Made by a program: the position numbers and the translations under genes
Source: Pseudonocardiales bacterium
GTDB lineage: Bacteria; Actinomycetota; Actinomycetes; Mycobacteriales; Pseudonocardiaceae
Direction of reading: 5' to 3'
Length of the DNA stretch: 64,000 nucleotides
NCBI GenBank assembly: GCA_019244165.1
Contig: JAFATA010000031.1
Span: forward strand, 1 to 64,000
Shown: in pieces, positions 7,664 through 16,614 of the stretch
Layout: the number at the start of each line of letters is the position of its first letter
Numbering within the stretch: position 1 is the first letter of the stretch
Notes under the pieces: model-generated
Told to the model about the DNA's origin: nothing
The model's input: the letters and a program-made list of their open reading frames with translations, nothing else
Databases searched by the model: none

Positions 7664-8923
7664 CTACCGGATGGTAGCTTCACTGACCATCGGCCAGCCG
7701 ACTCTGTGGCACGCCACCGGAATGTGCCCGTCTTTGGCCAGTACCGGCGCGTCTACCGGCACCATGTCAGGGTATTTCGTGCCGATTCCGGTATTGAGCG
7801 CGACGACTTGTTCGTGACCGGTCAGCCAACCGCCCTCCCGCAACTGCCCGACGGCGGCGAAGCAGGCCGCGCCCTCCGGACACACAAACACACCCTCGGT
7901 ACAGGCCAACTCGGCCTGTGCTGCGAGCAGTTCCTTATCAGTGACTGCGACCGCGGTGCCCTCAGTGGCATATACCGCATCCAGCACCAGGAAATCTCCT
8001 AGCGCTTTAGGCACGGTGATACCGAAGGCAACGGTGCGCGCATCGGCGAACGGCTCACTCTCAGCCGCTCCCCGTTGGAAGGCCCGCACGAGGGGTGCGC
8101 AACCGCTGGCCTGCACCGCGACCAGTCGCGGCAACTCTCCGGAGATCCATCCGAGTTCTTGGAGCTCGCCCAACGCCTTGTAGATGCCGATGATCCCCAC
8201 ACCGCCGCCGGCCGGACAAACGATCACGTCGGGGATTCGCCAGCCGAGCTGCTCAACGAGCTCGTAGGCCATGGTCTTCTTGCCCTCCAACCGGTAGGGC
8301 TCTTTCAAGGTGGAGACGTCCTGATAGTCTTTTCGTTCGGCGACCGAGGCCGCGACCAGCTTGCCGGCGTCACCGATGAGGCCGTCCACCAGATACAGCT
8401 CAGCCCCGCTGACCCAGCATTCCGTGCGGGTGATAAAGGGCGCATCGACCGGCATCGCGATCAGACTGCGAACTCCGGCGCGGGCGGCATAGAGCGCCCA
8501 GGCGGCACCGGCATTTCCATTGGTCGGCATCGCGACACCGGTGGCCCCCAGCTCAGCGGCACGCGACACCCCCACCGCCGCCCCGCGCGCCTTGAACGTG
8601 CCGGTCGGGATCAACCCGTCATCCTTCATCAGCAGCCCAGGAACCCCCACCCGGCTGCCAAAGGCTGGCAACGCCAGCAGCGGAGTCATCCCCTCCCCCA
8701 GGCTCACTACCCGATCGGCCGAGGAGACCGGGAGCAGCTCGTGGTATCGCCACAGGGTCGGTGCCCGGCCGGCGATCTCCTCGCGGGTCAGAGTGGCCGC
8801 CACCTGCTCAAGGTCGTAGCGGGCCAGCAGCGGTGCCCCGAGGCCCGACGTGCCCTGGAGCCGATCGGCCTCGTACCGCTCGCCAGTACGCGAGCACTCA
8901 AGGTGGGTCAGCGCGGAGAACAC
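7664..8923 (-). CDS. Threonine synthase-like PLP-dependent enzyme
   Basis: A 419-residue fold-type II PLP enzyme. The lysine that binds PLP lies in PTGTFKARG, and the glycine loop for the cofactor phosphate is CPAGGGVGIIG. The N-terminal LECSRTGERYEAD segment is typical of threonine synthases and of paralogues used in secondary metabolism. The GTG start at 8923 is chosen because the upstream in-frame stretch is taken by a separate small gene in another frame. It has no clear Shine-Dalgarno site. With ACP, AcpS and an AurF-like enzyme downstream, a role in supplying or modifying an amino acid for a small pathway is possible. Housekeeping threonine synthesis cannot be excluded. Confidence 0.75.
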   Translation of the reverse strand: MFSALTHLECSRTGERYEADRLQGTSGLGAPLLARYDLEQVAATLTREEIAGRAPTLWRYHELLPVSSADRVVSLGEGMTPLLALPAFGSRVGVPGLLMKDDGLIPTGTFKARGAAVGVSRAAELGATGVAMPTNGNAGAAWALYAARAGVRSLIAMPVDAPFITRTECWVSGAELYLVDGLIGDAGKLVAASVAERKDYQDVSTLKEPYRLEGKKTMAYELVEQLGWRIPDVIVCPAGGGVGIIGIYKALGELQELGWISGELPRLVAVQASGCAPLVRAFQRGAAESEPFADARTVAFGITVPKALGDFLVLDAVYATEGTAVAVTDKELLAAQAELACTEGVFVCPEGAACFAAVGQLREGGWLTGHEQVVALNTGIGTKYPDMVPVDAPVLAKDGHIPVACHRVGWPMVSEATIR

Positions 8924-8966
8924 GGTGGGGCGTGGGGAGCCGATAGTCCGCTGATTTTCAGTGCTC

Positions 8967-9188
8967 TCATGATCCTGGGCGGGGCCACGCCGGTGGGACG
9001 TCGGAGGGCTCGGCCTGCTTGCCGGCGCCGAATCCCGTGTCCAACCACCATCGGGTGTGACACAGCGGGCATTGAACGTACACGAAGTTGGCGTTCGCCT
9101 CGAGCAGGTAGAGGCTCTCTGTGTTCGGACAGTAAGAACAGCGGCGCCAGACCTTCCGGCCGACATCAGCCGATGGGTCGAGGACCAT
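8967..9188 (-). CDS. Small zinc-ribbon protein
   Basis: A 73-residue protein with two CxxC knuckles (CSYC and CPLC) 25 residues apart, the layout of a rubredoxin/zinc-ribbon fold. The ATG at 9188 is preferred to a TTG eleven codons upstream because GGAGG sits six bases in front of it. The gene lies 43 nt before the PLP enzyme and is on the same strand, so it is probably cotranscribed. The tail is Pro-rich. No family name can be given. It could be a small metal-binding accessory protein. Confidence 0.6.
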   Translation of the reverse strand: MVLDPSADVGRKVWRRCSYCPNTESLYLLEANANFVYVQCPLCHTRWWLDTGFGAGKQAEPSDVPPAWPRPGS

Positions 9189-9388
9189 CGGACACCTCCA
9201 TGCGTTGATCTGCTCGACCAACAGGGGATACCCGTGAGCACCTCATCGAAACGTCGGGCCACCGGGTGAGGGAAGGAATACCCAGTGGAATGCTGATCAA
9301 AAGCGGGATAGTTCGAAAAAACTTCCATCAACAAGAAGCCCATTCTCTTCTCCCGACCCCGGCGGGCTGAGGGAGCAGAAGAGGGGCC

Positions 9389-10285
9389 TCAGCCAACATA
9401 CCGGCGAGCCTGGGAGAGCCGTTGCGGTTCCTCCAGCAGCCGCAACCCGCGCTCCACCTCGGGCGGGACCACCCGGCGTTCCCGCAGCACCCAGGCCAAC
9501 CCGGCGAGCGCCTCGACAAGGGCGACCATGCTGGCCCAATCCGGAGGCACCGAGCGCAGCAACGTGCCGGTGCGCCGCAGCGCGCTGGGCAGCGGCCGGC
9601 GCAACCACGCGGTCCACAGCGTGTTGCGGATCCCCAGCTGCCGCCGGCGCCGCGGGTCGCGACAAACCGACGGGGCGTGCTCAACCACCACGTCCGGCGC
9701 CCAACACATCCACCACCCCCGAGCAGCGAGATCTAGAGCGAGCAGTTCCTCCTCCCCGCCCAACCACAACCGGGGTGAGAACCCCCCCACCTCCCGGAAC
9801 GCCGCGACACGAAACATGCTCGCTCCGGCGAGTACGCCGAGCAGAGCCGGGCCCGGCAGCCATGCAGGGCCCGGAACCGGCGAGTTCCGCAGCTCAGGGG
9901 TGAGGGGGTCCTCGACCATCGCCGGCGCCACCAGGATCCGGCCGGTCACCGACGCCAGCCCCGGATGAGCATCGAGCAGGCTGGCAGCGCGGGTCAGCGC
10001 GCCGGGCTGCCACCGGGTGTCATCGTCACAGAACGCCACGTACGGCGTGTCAATGTCCCGGACCGCCAGGTTACGGCCCAGCGCCCCCAGGTTCCGCTCG
10101 CTGCGCAGCAGGGTCACCTGGCCGAACCGTGCGATGACCGCATCGGCGGTGTGATCGGTCGAGCCGTTGTCGACCACCACCACGGGGGCCCGGTCGGGCA
10201 GTGTGGTCATGTGTTCCAAGGTGCGCAATACCTCTGCTTTGCGGTTCCAGGTGATGATCACGACGGTGACCCGACCCGACGTCAC
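9389..10285 (-). CDS. Glycosyltransferase family 2
   Basis: A 298-residue GT-A fold transferase. The nucleotide-sugar site is seen in VVVVDNGSTDHT, the metal-binding motif in FCDDDTRW, and an acceptor-region acidic motif in GGEEELLAL. There is no membrane anchor. Its start overlaps the stop of the upstream GT2 gene by 4 nt. The two are tandem paralogues (same order of motifs, similar C-terminal Arg-rich helix), which suggests duplication followed by separate acceptor use in one glycan. The donor is not predictable from sequence. Confidence 0.85.
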   Translation of the reverse strand: MTSGRVTVVIITWNRKAEVLRTLEHMTTLPDRAPVVVVDNGSTDHTADAVIARFGQVTLLRSERNLGALGRNLAVRDIDTPYVAFCDDDTRWQPGALTRAASLLDAHPGLASVTGRILVAPAMVEDPLTPELRNSPVPGPAWLPGPALLGVLAGASMFRVAAFREVGGFSPRLWLGGEEELLALDLAARGWWMCWAPDVVVEHAPSVCRDPRRRRQLGIRNTLWTAWLRRPLPSALRRTGTLLRSVPPDWASMVALVEALAGLAWVLRERRVVPPEVERGLRLLEEPQRLSQARRYVG

Positions 10286-11151
10286 CGGGCACCGTCTTCC
10301 AGCATGCGGACCTGCTCCTCCACCGCAGCAGGCAGCGGCGCCCGCTGCCGCAGCGCTGCGGGGAGCCGGACCAGCGCCTCGCGCAACGCGACGCGCGCGC
10401 CAGCATCGCGGACCGATTCCCGCGCGAGCGCGGCGAGGGCGGTGCGGGCTACCCGCTGTGGCCGGCGGAGTACGGCGGTGAGCAGGGCGTTACGGAGCTC
10501 GGCCACCCGGCGGCTCTCGGGATCGGGCCGGTATGCGGACGGATGGTGATGCGCGACGACGTCGTCAAGGTAGGCCCGTTCCCACCCGGCGCTGGCCAGG
10601 TCGTAGCACAGCAGCCGTTCCTCCCCCACGAAGAACAGCAGACTGCTGAACCCCCCGACCTGGCAAAACGCCCGCCGACGACACACCGCCGCGCACGCCA
10701 GGAACCCGAGGACCGACGGTCCGGGGGCACCCAGGGAACGGGGTAGCGGGCTGCCGGCCATCAGCGGGTTCACCGGATCGGAACGCTCCGCCGGACCGAC
10801 CAGGATGCGGGCGGCCACCAAGCCAAGGCGCGGATGGCTATCCAGCGCCGCTGCGGCCCGTTGCAACGCACCCGGAGCCCACCAGGAATCATCGTCACTG
10901 AAGGCGACGTAGGGGGTGCGGGCCGCCAGGACGCCAAGGTTGCGCGCCGGGGCCCCGTAGTTGCGCCGCAGTGCCAGCACCGCGACCCCGGTGAACTGCT
11001 CGCGCACCGCCTGGGCCGTGCCGTCGGTCGAGCCGTTGTCCACCACGATGACGGGCGGGGGCGGGGTGAGCCCGTGCAGGTACCGCAGGGTGCGGATCAG
11101 CTCTGGGCACCGGTTGCGGGTGGCAATGACCACGGTAACCCCGCCGCTCAC
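10282..11151 (-). CDS. Glycosyltransferase family 2, tandem paralogue
   Basis: A 289-residue GT2 enzyme with VIVVDNGSTDGTAQA and FSDDDSWW as nucleotide-sugar and metal motifs and GEERLLCYDL as the later acidic motif. It is the first gene of a two-gene minus-strand unit that starts 139 nt from, and diverges from, the plus-strand heptose operon. The shared intergenic region 11152-11290 probably holds both promoters. The close similarity to the next gene points to tandem duplication. Confidence 0.85.
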   Translation of the reverse strand: MSGGVTVVIATRNRCPELIRTLRYLHGLTPPPPVIVVDNGSTDGTAQAVREQFTGVAVLALRRNYGAPARNLGVLAARTPYVAFSDDDSWWAPGALQRAAAALDSHPRLGLVAARILVGPAERSDPVNPLMAGSPLPRSLGAPGPSVLGFLACAAVCRRRAFCQVGGFSSLLFFVGEERLLCYDLASAGWERAYLDDVVAHHHPSAYRPDPESRRVAELRNALLTAVLRRPQRVARTALAALARESVRDAGARVALREALVRLPAALRQRAPLPAAVEEQVRMLEDGAR

Positions 11152-11290
11152 CCACGTACCTCACTTTGACCGACCACGGCCCATATCCGGATTTGGTGTG
11201 GCTCGGATGCCCAAATCTTCTCTACCCGCTGCTCACCCCGGGGAAACGCGCGCCGGGTTTGGGGCTGGCCCGCCAGGGTAGCCCGCAGCG

Positions 11291-12292
11291 GTGAGTACGA
11301 GCTTCAGCAGGGCCGTGGTGACCGGGGGCGCCGGCTTTCTCGGCTCGCACTTGTGTGAACAGCTGCTCCGCCGAGGCGTCGGCGTCATCTGCTTGGACAA
11401 CTTCCTCACTGGCGCCCCAGCCAATATCGCCCCTTTACTCGGTGAGCCACGGTTTCGCCTGATCAAGTGCGATGTGACGGACTTCGTGCACGTGCCAGGC
11501 CCGGTGGACTTGGTGCTGCACCTAGCCTCGGCGGCCTCACCCGCCGACTATCTCCGGCTGCCCATCGAGACGCTCAAGGTGGGTGGTCTGGGCACCCTGC
11601 ACGCGCTGGGCCTGGCTAGGGAGAAGGGGGCGCGGTTCGTGCTGGCCTCGACCAGCGAGGTCTACGGTGATCCGCAGCAGCACCCGCAGTCCGAGGGGTA
11701 CTGGGGCAATGTCAACCCCGTCGGCCCGCGTAGCGTGTACGACGAGGCTAAGCGCTACGCCGAGGCGCTAACTACTGCCTACCGGATGTCCCGCCGGATG
11801 GACACGGCGATAGCACGAATCTTCAATACCTACGGCCCCCGGATGCGTCCGGACGACGGGCGGGCCATTCCGACCTTCATCTGCCAAGCGCTGGCCGGCG
11901 AGCCGTTGTCCGTCACCGGCGACGGCAGCCAGACGCGTTCGGTGTGCTACGTCGACGACACGATCCAGGGCATTCTCGCGCTGGCCGAGTCAGACATCCC
12001 AGGCCCGGTGAACATCGGCGCTCCGCTGGAACTCTCGGTGGCCGAGCTGGCCAAGACGGTCATCGAGCTCAGCGGGTTGCCCGGGTCGATCCGGCACATC
12101 GAGCGCCCCGTCGACGACCCGCAGATGCGCTGCCCCGACACCACGCTGGCTCAGGAACTCCTCGGCTGGGAGCCACGAGTTCCACTTCGAGATGGGCTGG
12201 CCCGCACGATCGCCTGGTTCCGTTCGCAGCTCGCCACCGCCCCCCGGACCGACCCTCTTCCTACCCACCCCTATCCCGGCGGGTCAGCATAA
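11291..12292 (+). CDS. UDP-glucuronate decarboxylase-like NAD-dependent sugar SDR
   Basis: A 333-residue extended SDR. The NAD motif [10 protein letters not shown] is at the N-terminus, and the catalytic YDEAK (Tyr/Lys) and upstream Ser/Thr ([10 protein letters not shown]) are intact. The overall pattern, including [10 protein letters not shown] and the [14 protein letters not shown] segment, is that of UDP-xylose synthase/UDP-glucuronate decarboxylases. It should make UDP-xylose or a related 4-keto sugar nucleotide for the glycan. It starts with GTG and lacks a strong ribosome site. First gene of the plus-strand operon. It could instead serve as the epimerase of the heptose route (HldD), though its motifs fit UXS better. 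Confidence 0.8.
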   Translation: MSTSFSRAVVTGGAGFLGSHLCEQLLRRGVGVICLDNFLTGAPANIAPLLGEPRFRLIKCDVTDFVHVPGPVDLVLHLASAASPADYLRLPIETLKVGGLGTLHALGLAREKGARFVLASTSEVYGDPQQHPQSEGYWGNVNPVGPRSVYDEAKRYAEALTTAYRMSRRMDTAIARIFNTYGPRMRPDDGRAIPTFICQALAGEPLSVTGDGSQTRSVCYVDDTIQGILALAESDIPGPVNIGAPLELSVAELAKTVIELSGLPGSIRHIERPVDDPQMRCPDTTLAQELLGWEPRVPLRDGLARTIAWFRSQLATAPRTDPLPTHPYPGGSA

Positions 12293-12389
12293 CGGGGCGC
12301 AGGGACGTTTCGGCACGCACCTTGCTGGGTAAAGAGACGCCACCGGCCTGGCGGTGGCAGCGCGCCACCTGTGTGTTTGGGGGCTTGGC

Positions 12390-14042
12390 GTGCGCATCCT
12401 GGGCATTAACGCGATCTTCCACGATCCGGCCGCAGCGTTAGTCATTGACGGGGAAATCGTGGCCGCCACGGAGGAAGAGCGGTTCAACCGGCGCAAACAC
12501 GGTAAGCGGCCGGTGCCGTTCTCCGCGTGGGAACTGCCTGAGCGCTCGGCCCGCTGGTGCCTGCAGAGCGCGGGCATCAGTCCCGAGGACCTCGATGCCG
12601 TCGCCTATTCCTACGACCCGGCCTTGGTGGTGCCGAACCTGGATGGGCTCGACGAGCGATGGGAGGACCTGCGCACCACCTACGCTCGGCGCGCACCGCT
12701 CTTTCTGGCCACCGCGCTACCGGGGCTGGATCCGGCGACCGTGCATTTCGTCCCACACCACATCGCACACGCCGCCTCCGCCGGACTCGCCGCGCCGTTC
12801 CGTGACTCTGCAGTGCTGGTCGCCGACGGCCGCGGGGAGGCCACCTCGTACCTGGGCGGGCGCTATCGCGGCGGCGAGCTGGAGGTGCTGGCCAGCCAGG
12901 AACTTCCGCACTCGCTGGGCCTGATGTACGAAGAGGTCACAGAACACCTCGGCTTCCTGCGTTCGGCAGACGAGTACAAGGTGATGGCGCTGGCCTCCTA
13001 TGGCCGGCGGCCCTCCGCGGAGCCACGGCTGTTACCCGCGCTACGGGAGTGCGTCCAGACCACGGGGGACGGCGGGTTCGTCGTGGCGCCCATCGATTGG
13101 TCCGCGCTGGCGAAGCGGCGGGCGCCCGGTGGTGAAGTGCACCCCGAACACGTTGACCTTGCCGCCGCTGTGCAGGTGCGCTTGGAAGAGGTGCTGCTGG
13201 AACTGGCTTGGTGGTTGCACCGGCGCACCGGCGAGCAGCGGCTGACCATGGCCGGTGGGGTCGCGCTGAACTGCGTCGCCAACACCCGGCTCGCCGCTGA
13301 GGGGCCCTTTGATGAGCTGTGGGTGCAGCCCGCTGCGGGTGATGCGGGCACCGCGCTGGGCGGGGCGTTGCACCTCGCCCAGGTCTTCGGCGAGCCGGCC
13401 GCGCCCATGCCAGGCGCTGACCTCGGGCGAAGCTTCACCGACGACGACCTCGCCCACTGGCTGGATTCCGCGCGCATCCGCTACGAGCGTCCGCCGGATG
13501 TGGCCACCGCTGTCGCCGACGCCTTAGCCGCCGACGCTATCGTGGCCTGGTTTCAAGGGCGTAGCGAGTTCGGCCCGCGTGCACTGGGCCGCCGGTCGTT
13601 GCTGGCCCACCCGGGGCACGCGCGGAACCTCGGGCGGCTCAACGCGGTCAAGGGACGTGAACAGTTCCGGCCGGTCGCACCGATGGTGCTCACCGACCGC
13701 GCCGGTGAGCTGTTTGGCCGTGGCCCCATTCCCAGTCCTTACATGCTCTTCGTGCACGACGTGGCACCGCAGTGGCGTGCGCGCATCCCGGCAGTGGTGC
13801 ACGTGGACGGCACCGCACGCATCCAAACTGTGGACCGCGACGCCGAGCCGATGCTGGCCCGGCTGCTGGACCGCTTCGCCGAGCTGACCGGGCTGCCTGC
13901 GGTGGTGAACACCAGCCTGAACACCGCCGGGCGGCCCATGGTGGACGACCCGCGCGACGCCCTGGAGTGTTTCGGTTCGGCCCCCGTCGACGTGCTCGCC
14001 CTGGGGCCCTTCGTGCTGCGCCGTTCGGAGCTCACCCGATGA
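12390..14042 (+). CDS. NodU/CmcH-type carbamoyltransferase
   Basis: A 550-residue O-carbamoyltransferase. The N-terminal Kae1-like domain begins MRILGINAIFHDPAAA with a GTG start and contains the metal-binding HHIAHAAS. The C-terminal domain has FQGRSEFGPRALGRRS, VNTSLNTAGRPMV and the ending typical of CmcH and NodU. It transfers carbamoyl from carbamoyl phosphate, through carbamoyl-AMP, to a sugar hydroxyl. The GTG at 12390 is preferred over an in-frame ATG 12 codons earlier because the protein begins with the conserved strand. It overlaps the next gene by 4 nt (ATGA). Confidence 0.88.
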   Translation: MRILGINAIFHDPAAALVIDGEIVAATEEERFNRRKHGKRPVPFSAWELPERSARWCLQSAGISPEDLDAVAYSYDPALVVPNLDGLDERWEDLRTTYARRAPLFLATALPGLDPATVHFVPHHIAHAASAGLAAPFRDSAVLVADGRGEATSYLGGRYRGGELEVLASQELPHSLGLMYEEVTEHLGFLRSADEYKVMALASYGRRPSAEPRLLPALRECVQTTGDGGFVVAPIDWSALAKRRAPGGEVHPEHVDLAAAVQVRLEEVLLELAWWLHRRTGEQRLTMAGGVALNCVANTRLAAEGPFDELWVQPAAGDAGTALGGALHLAQVFGEPAAPMPGADLGRSFTDDDLAHWLDSARIRYERPPDVATAVADALAADAIVAWFQGRSEFGPRALGRRSLLAHPGHARNLGRLNAVKGREQFRPVAPMVLTDRAGELFGRGPIPSPYMLFVHDVAPQWRARIPAVVHVDGTARIQTVDRDAEPMLARLLDRFAELTGLPAVVNTSLNTAGRPMVDDPRDALECFGSAPVDVLALGPFVLRRSELTR

Positions 14043-15532
14043 GCTACGCAGTGGTGATCCCCACGATCGGGCGACCCAGCCTGGGGGTGCTGCTGGCGCA
14101 GCTCGCGAAAAGCCATCACAACGTGGGGCCCTCACGGGTGGTCGTGGTCGACGACCGCCCAGTGGGCTGTGGGCAGGCGTTGCAAGTGCCCGATGGGGGC
14201 GTGCTGGTCCGGGTGCTGCGCTCAGGGGGCCGTGGCCCGGCCGCCGCCCGAAACGTCGGTTGGCGCGCAGCGGACACCGAGTGGGTCGCCTTCTTGGATG
14301 ACGACGTGGTGCCCACACCGGAGTGGGCCGCGCAGATGGCGCAGGACATCCGCGGGCTGGCTCCGGACGTGGGTGCTAGCCAAGGCCGCATCGAGGTGCC
14401 CCTGCCCACCGACCGGCGCCCCACTGACGTCGAACGCGGCACCGCTGGTCTGGCCAGCGCACGGTGGATCACGGCGGACATGGCCTACCGCCGCGCGGTG
14501 CTGCAGCGCGTCGGTGGTTTCGACGAGCGCTTCGGCCGGGCCTACCGCGAGGACGCGGACCTGGCGCTGCGGGTGATCGCCGCCGGTTACCGCATCCTCG
14601 ACGGGCAGCGGCGCACGGTGCACCCGGTGCGCCCCTCGGCCCCGCTGGTCAGCGTGCGCGCGCAACGCGGCAACGCCGACGACGCGCTCATGCGGCGCCG
14701 GCACGGGCCCCGCTGGCGCGAGCGGATCGGGGATGGCCCTGGCCGGCTTCGGCGGCACGGGCTGACCACCGCAGCCGCCGCCATCGCGTTCGGCGCCGCG
14801 GCGCGGCGGCATCCGCAGGTCGCCACCGCAGCGGGTCTCGCCTGGATAGTGCTGACTGCGGAGTTCGCCCTGCACCGGATCCTGCCGGGCCCGCGCAGCG
14901 CGGAGGAGATCGGCCGGATGCTGATCAGCAGCATCGCTATCCCACCGGTGGCGTGCTGGCACCGGCTGACCGGGGAGTTGCGCTGGCAGCGGGTGTCGCC
15001 GGCCACCCCCGTGCCTGCCGCAGTGCTGTTCGACCGCGACGGCACGCTCGTCCATGACGTGCCCTACAACACCGATCCCGCCGCAGTGTGGCCGGTGCCC
15101 GGTGCCCGCGAGGCACTGGATCGGCTCCGCGACATTGGTATTCCGGTCGGTGTCGTGACCAACCAGTCCGGCGTGGCCCGCGGGCTGATCAGCCCCGCAC
15201 AGCTGGAGCAGGTGAACACCAGGGTCTCGGAGCTGCTGGGCCCCTTCGACGTCTGGAGCATCTGCCGGCACGGTGAAGACGACGGTTGCCCCTGCCGCAA
15301 GCCAGCGCCGGGCCTAGTGAAAGACGCCGCCGCGCAGCTGGGGGTGCCGGTAGGCCGCTGCGTGGTCATCGGAGACACCGGTGCGGACATCACCGCGGCC
15401 TCCGCGGCCGGTGCCCGGGGAATCCTGGTGCCCACTGCTCGCACCCTGCGCCAGGAGATCCAGGCCGCCGGGGAGGTGGCACCGGACATCGCCGCGGCCC
15501 TCGATCTCGCTTTGTCGGGACGGGTCCCATGA
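14039..15532 (+). CDS. Fusion of GT2 glycosyltransferase and GmhB-type heptose bisphosphate phosphatase
   Basis: A 497-residue two-domain protein. Residues 1 to about 225 are a GT2 transferase (VVIPTIGRPS, then FLDDDVVP as the metal site). After a linker with one or two hydrophobic segments (about 240-310), residues 327-495 form a HAD phosphatase: DRDGTLV (nucleophile Asp332), VTNQSGVARG, and a zinc loop with CRHG followed by CPCRKPAPG, the signature of GmhB/HisB-type enzymes. GmhB removes the 7-phosphate of heptose 1,7-bisphosphate between the two HldE steps. The fusion would link donor synthesis with transfer. It starts within the stop of the carbamoyltransferase gene (ATGA). Confidence 0.85.
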   Translation: MSYAVVIPTIGRPSLGVLLAQLAKSHHNVGPSRVVVVDDRPVGCGQALQVPDGGVLVRVLRSGGRGPAAARNVGWRAADTEWVAFLDDDVVPTPEWAAQMAQDIRGLAPDVGASQGRIEVPLPTDRRPTDVERGTAGLASARWITADMAYRRAVLQRVGGFDERFGRAYREDADLALRVIAAGYRILDGQRRTVHPVRPSAPLVSVRAQRGNADDALMRRRHGPRWRERIGDGPGRLRRHGLTTAAAAIAFGAAARRHPQVATAAGLAWIVLTAEFALHRILPGPRSAEEIGRMLISSIAIPPVACWHRLTGELRWQRVSPATPVPAAVLFDRDGTLVHDVPYNTDPAAVWPVPGAREALDRLRDIGIPVGVVTNQSGVARGLISPAQLEQVNTRVSELLGPFDVWSICRHGEDDGCPCRKPAPGLVKDAAAQLGVPVGRCVVIGDTGADITAASAAGARGILVPTARTLRQEIQAAGEVAPDIAAALDLALSGRVP

Positions 15533-16614
15533 AGGCGGGTTCCGCGAACACCGGCGCGGTCAGCACGGCGCCGATGGCGGGCACCGTGCTGGTTGCCCGC
15601 TTGGACAACGCCGGGGACGTGTTACTGGCCGGACCTGCGGTCCGAGCGGTCGCCGCGCACGTCGACAAGGTGGTGATGCTCACGGGTCCGCACGGCAGCG
15701 CGGCCGCGGAGTTGCTTCCCGGAGTTGACGGGATCATCGAGTGGTGCGCGCCCTGGATCGACCTTGATCCCGCTCCCGTCACGGCCGGACACGTCGCCGC
15801 GTTGCAGAACGCGGTGCGCGCGCAGGCGGTGCGCGCCGCCCTGCTGCTCACCTCGTTTCATCAGTCCCCGCTTCCCTTGGCGCTGTTGTTGCGGTTGGCG
15901 GACGTCGGCTGGATCGGCGCGATCAGCGAGGACTATCCCGGTTCACTGCTCGATCTGCGCCACCGCATCGAGGGTGACCTGCCGGAGGCGCACCAGGCGC
16001 TGCACCTGGCCCAGGCCGCCGGCTACCGATTGCCAGCCGGGGACGACGGGCGGCTCGCGGTGCGCCGGCCGCTGCCTGAGGTCGAGCACTTCACCGGAAC
16101 TCCCGGGTATGTCGTGGTGCACCCGGGTGCCTCAGCCCCGGCCCGGCAGTGGCCCGCGCGGCACTGCGCGGGGGCCGTCCGCGCCCTGGCCGCCGCAGGG
16201 TACCGGGTCGTCGTCACCGGCTCCGACCAGGAGCGGCACCTGACCGCCGAAGTCGCCGGCACCACCGGCATCGATCTGGGTGGGCGCACCACCCTGTGCA
16301 CGTTAGCCGCCGTCCTTGACGGCGCCTGCGTGGTCGTCGCCGGCAACACCGGGCCAGCGCACCTGGCCGCCGCGGTGGGCACGCCGGTGGTGTCGCTGTT
16401 TGCTCCCGTGGTGCCGGCCGCCCGGTGGGCACCCTATGGGGTGCCGACGGTGCTGCTCGGCGACCAGCAGGCACCCTGCCGCGACAGCCGCGCGCGGCAG
16501 TGCCCCGTGCCCGGTCACCCGTGTCTGTCCGGGGTGGATCCAGCCGATGTCGTCGCGGCGGTCGGCTCGCTGCGGGGGGAACCGGTTCAGACACCGGTGA
16601 GGGCCCCGGCATGA
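15529..16614 (+). CDS. Glycosyltransferase family 9 (heptosyltransferase-like)
   Basis: A 361-residue GT-B enzyme of the WaaC/WaaF heptosyltransferase family. The N-terminal VLVARLDNAGDVLLAGPAV matches the family's first strand and loop. The C-terminal nucleotide-binding half has HPGASAPARQWP, VVVTGSDQE and NTGPAHLAAAVGTPVVSLF. These enzymes use ADP-heptose, which the same operon can make. The ATG at 15529 overlaps the previous stop (ATGA). A Cys-rich stretch near residue 320 is a local oddity. Confidence 0.87.
   Translation: MKAGSANTGAVSTAPMAGTVLVARLDNAGDVLLAGPAVRAVAAHVDKVVMLTGPHGSAAAELLPGVDGIIEWCAPWIDLDPAPVTAGHVAALQNAVRAQAVRAALLLTSFHQSPLPLALLLRLADVGWIGAISEDYPGSLLDLRHRIEGDLPEAHQALHLAQAAGYRLPAGDDGRLAVRRPLPEVEHFTGTPGYVVVHPGASAPARQWPARHCAGAVRALAAAGYRVVVTGSDQERHLTAEVAGTTGIDLGGRTTLCTLAAVLDGACVVVAGNTGPAHLAAAVGTPVVSLFAPVVPAARWAPYGVPTVLLGDQQAPCRDSRARQCPVPGHPCLSGVDPADVVAAVGSLRGEPVQTPVRAPA

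Noticed and set aside
8924-9343. N-terminal extension of the threonine-synthase-like protein
   Set aside because: The extra 140 codons are Ser/Arg/Pro-rich and overlap a small gene with CxxC motifs and a strong ribosome site.
11291-12292. HldD epimerase
   Set aside because: Motifs fit UDP-glucuronate decarboxylase-type SDRs better, and it does not adjoin gmhA or hldE. It is kept only as an alternative.
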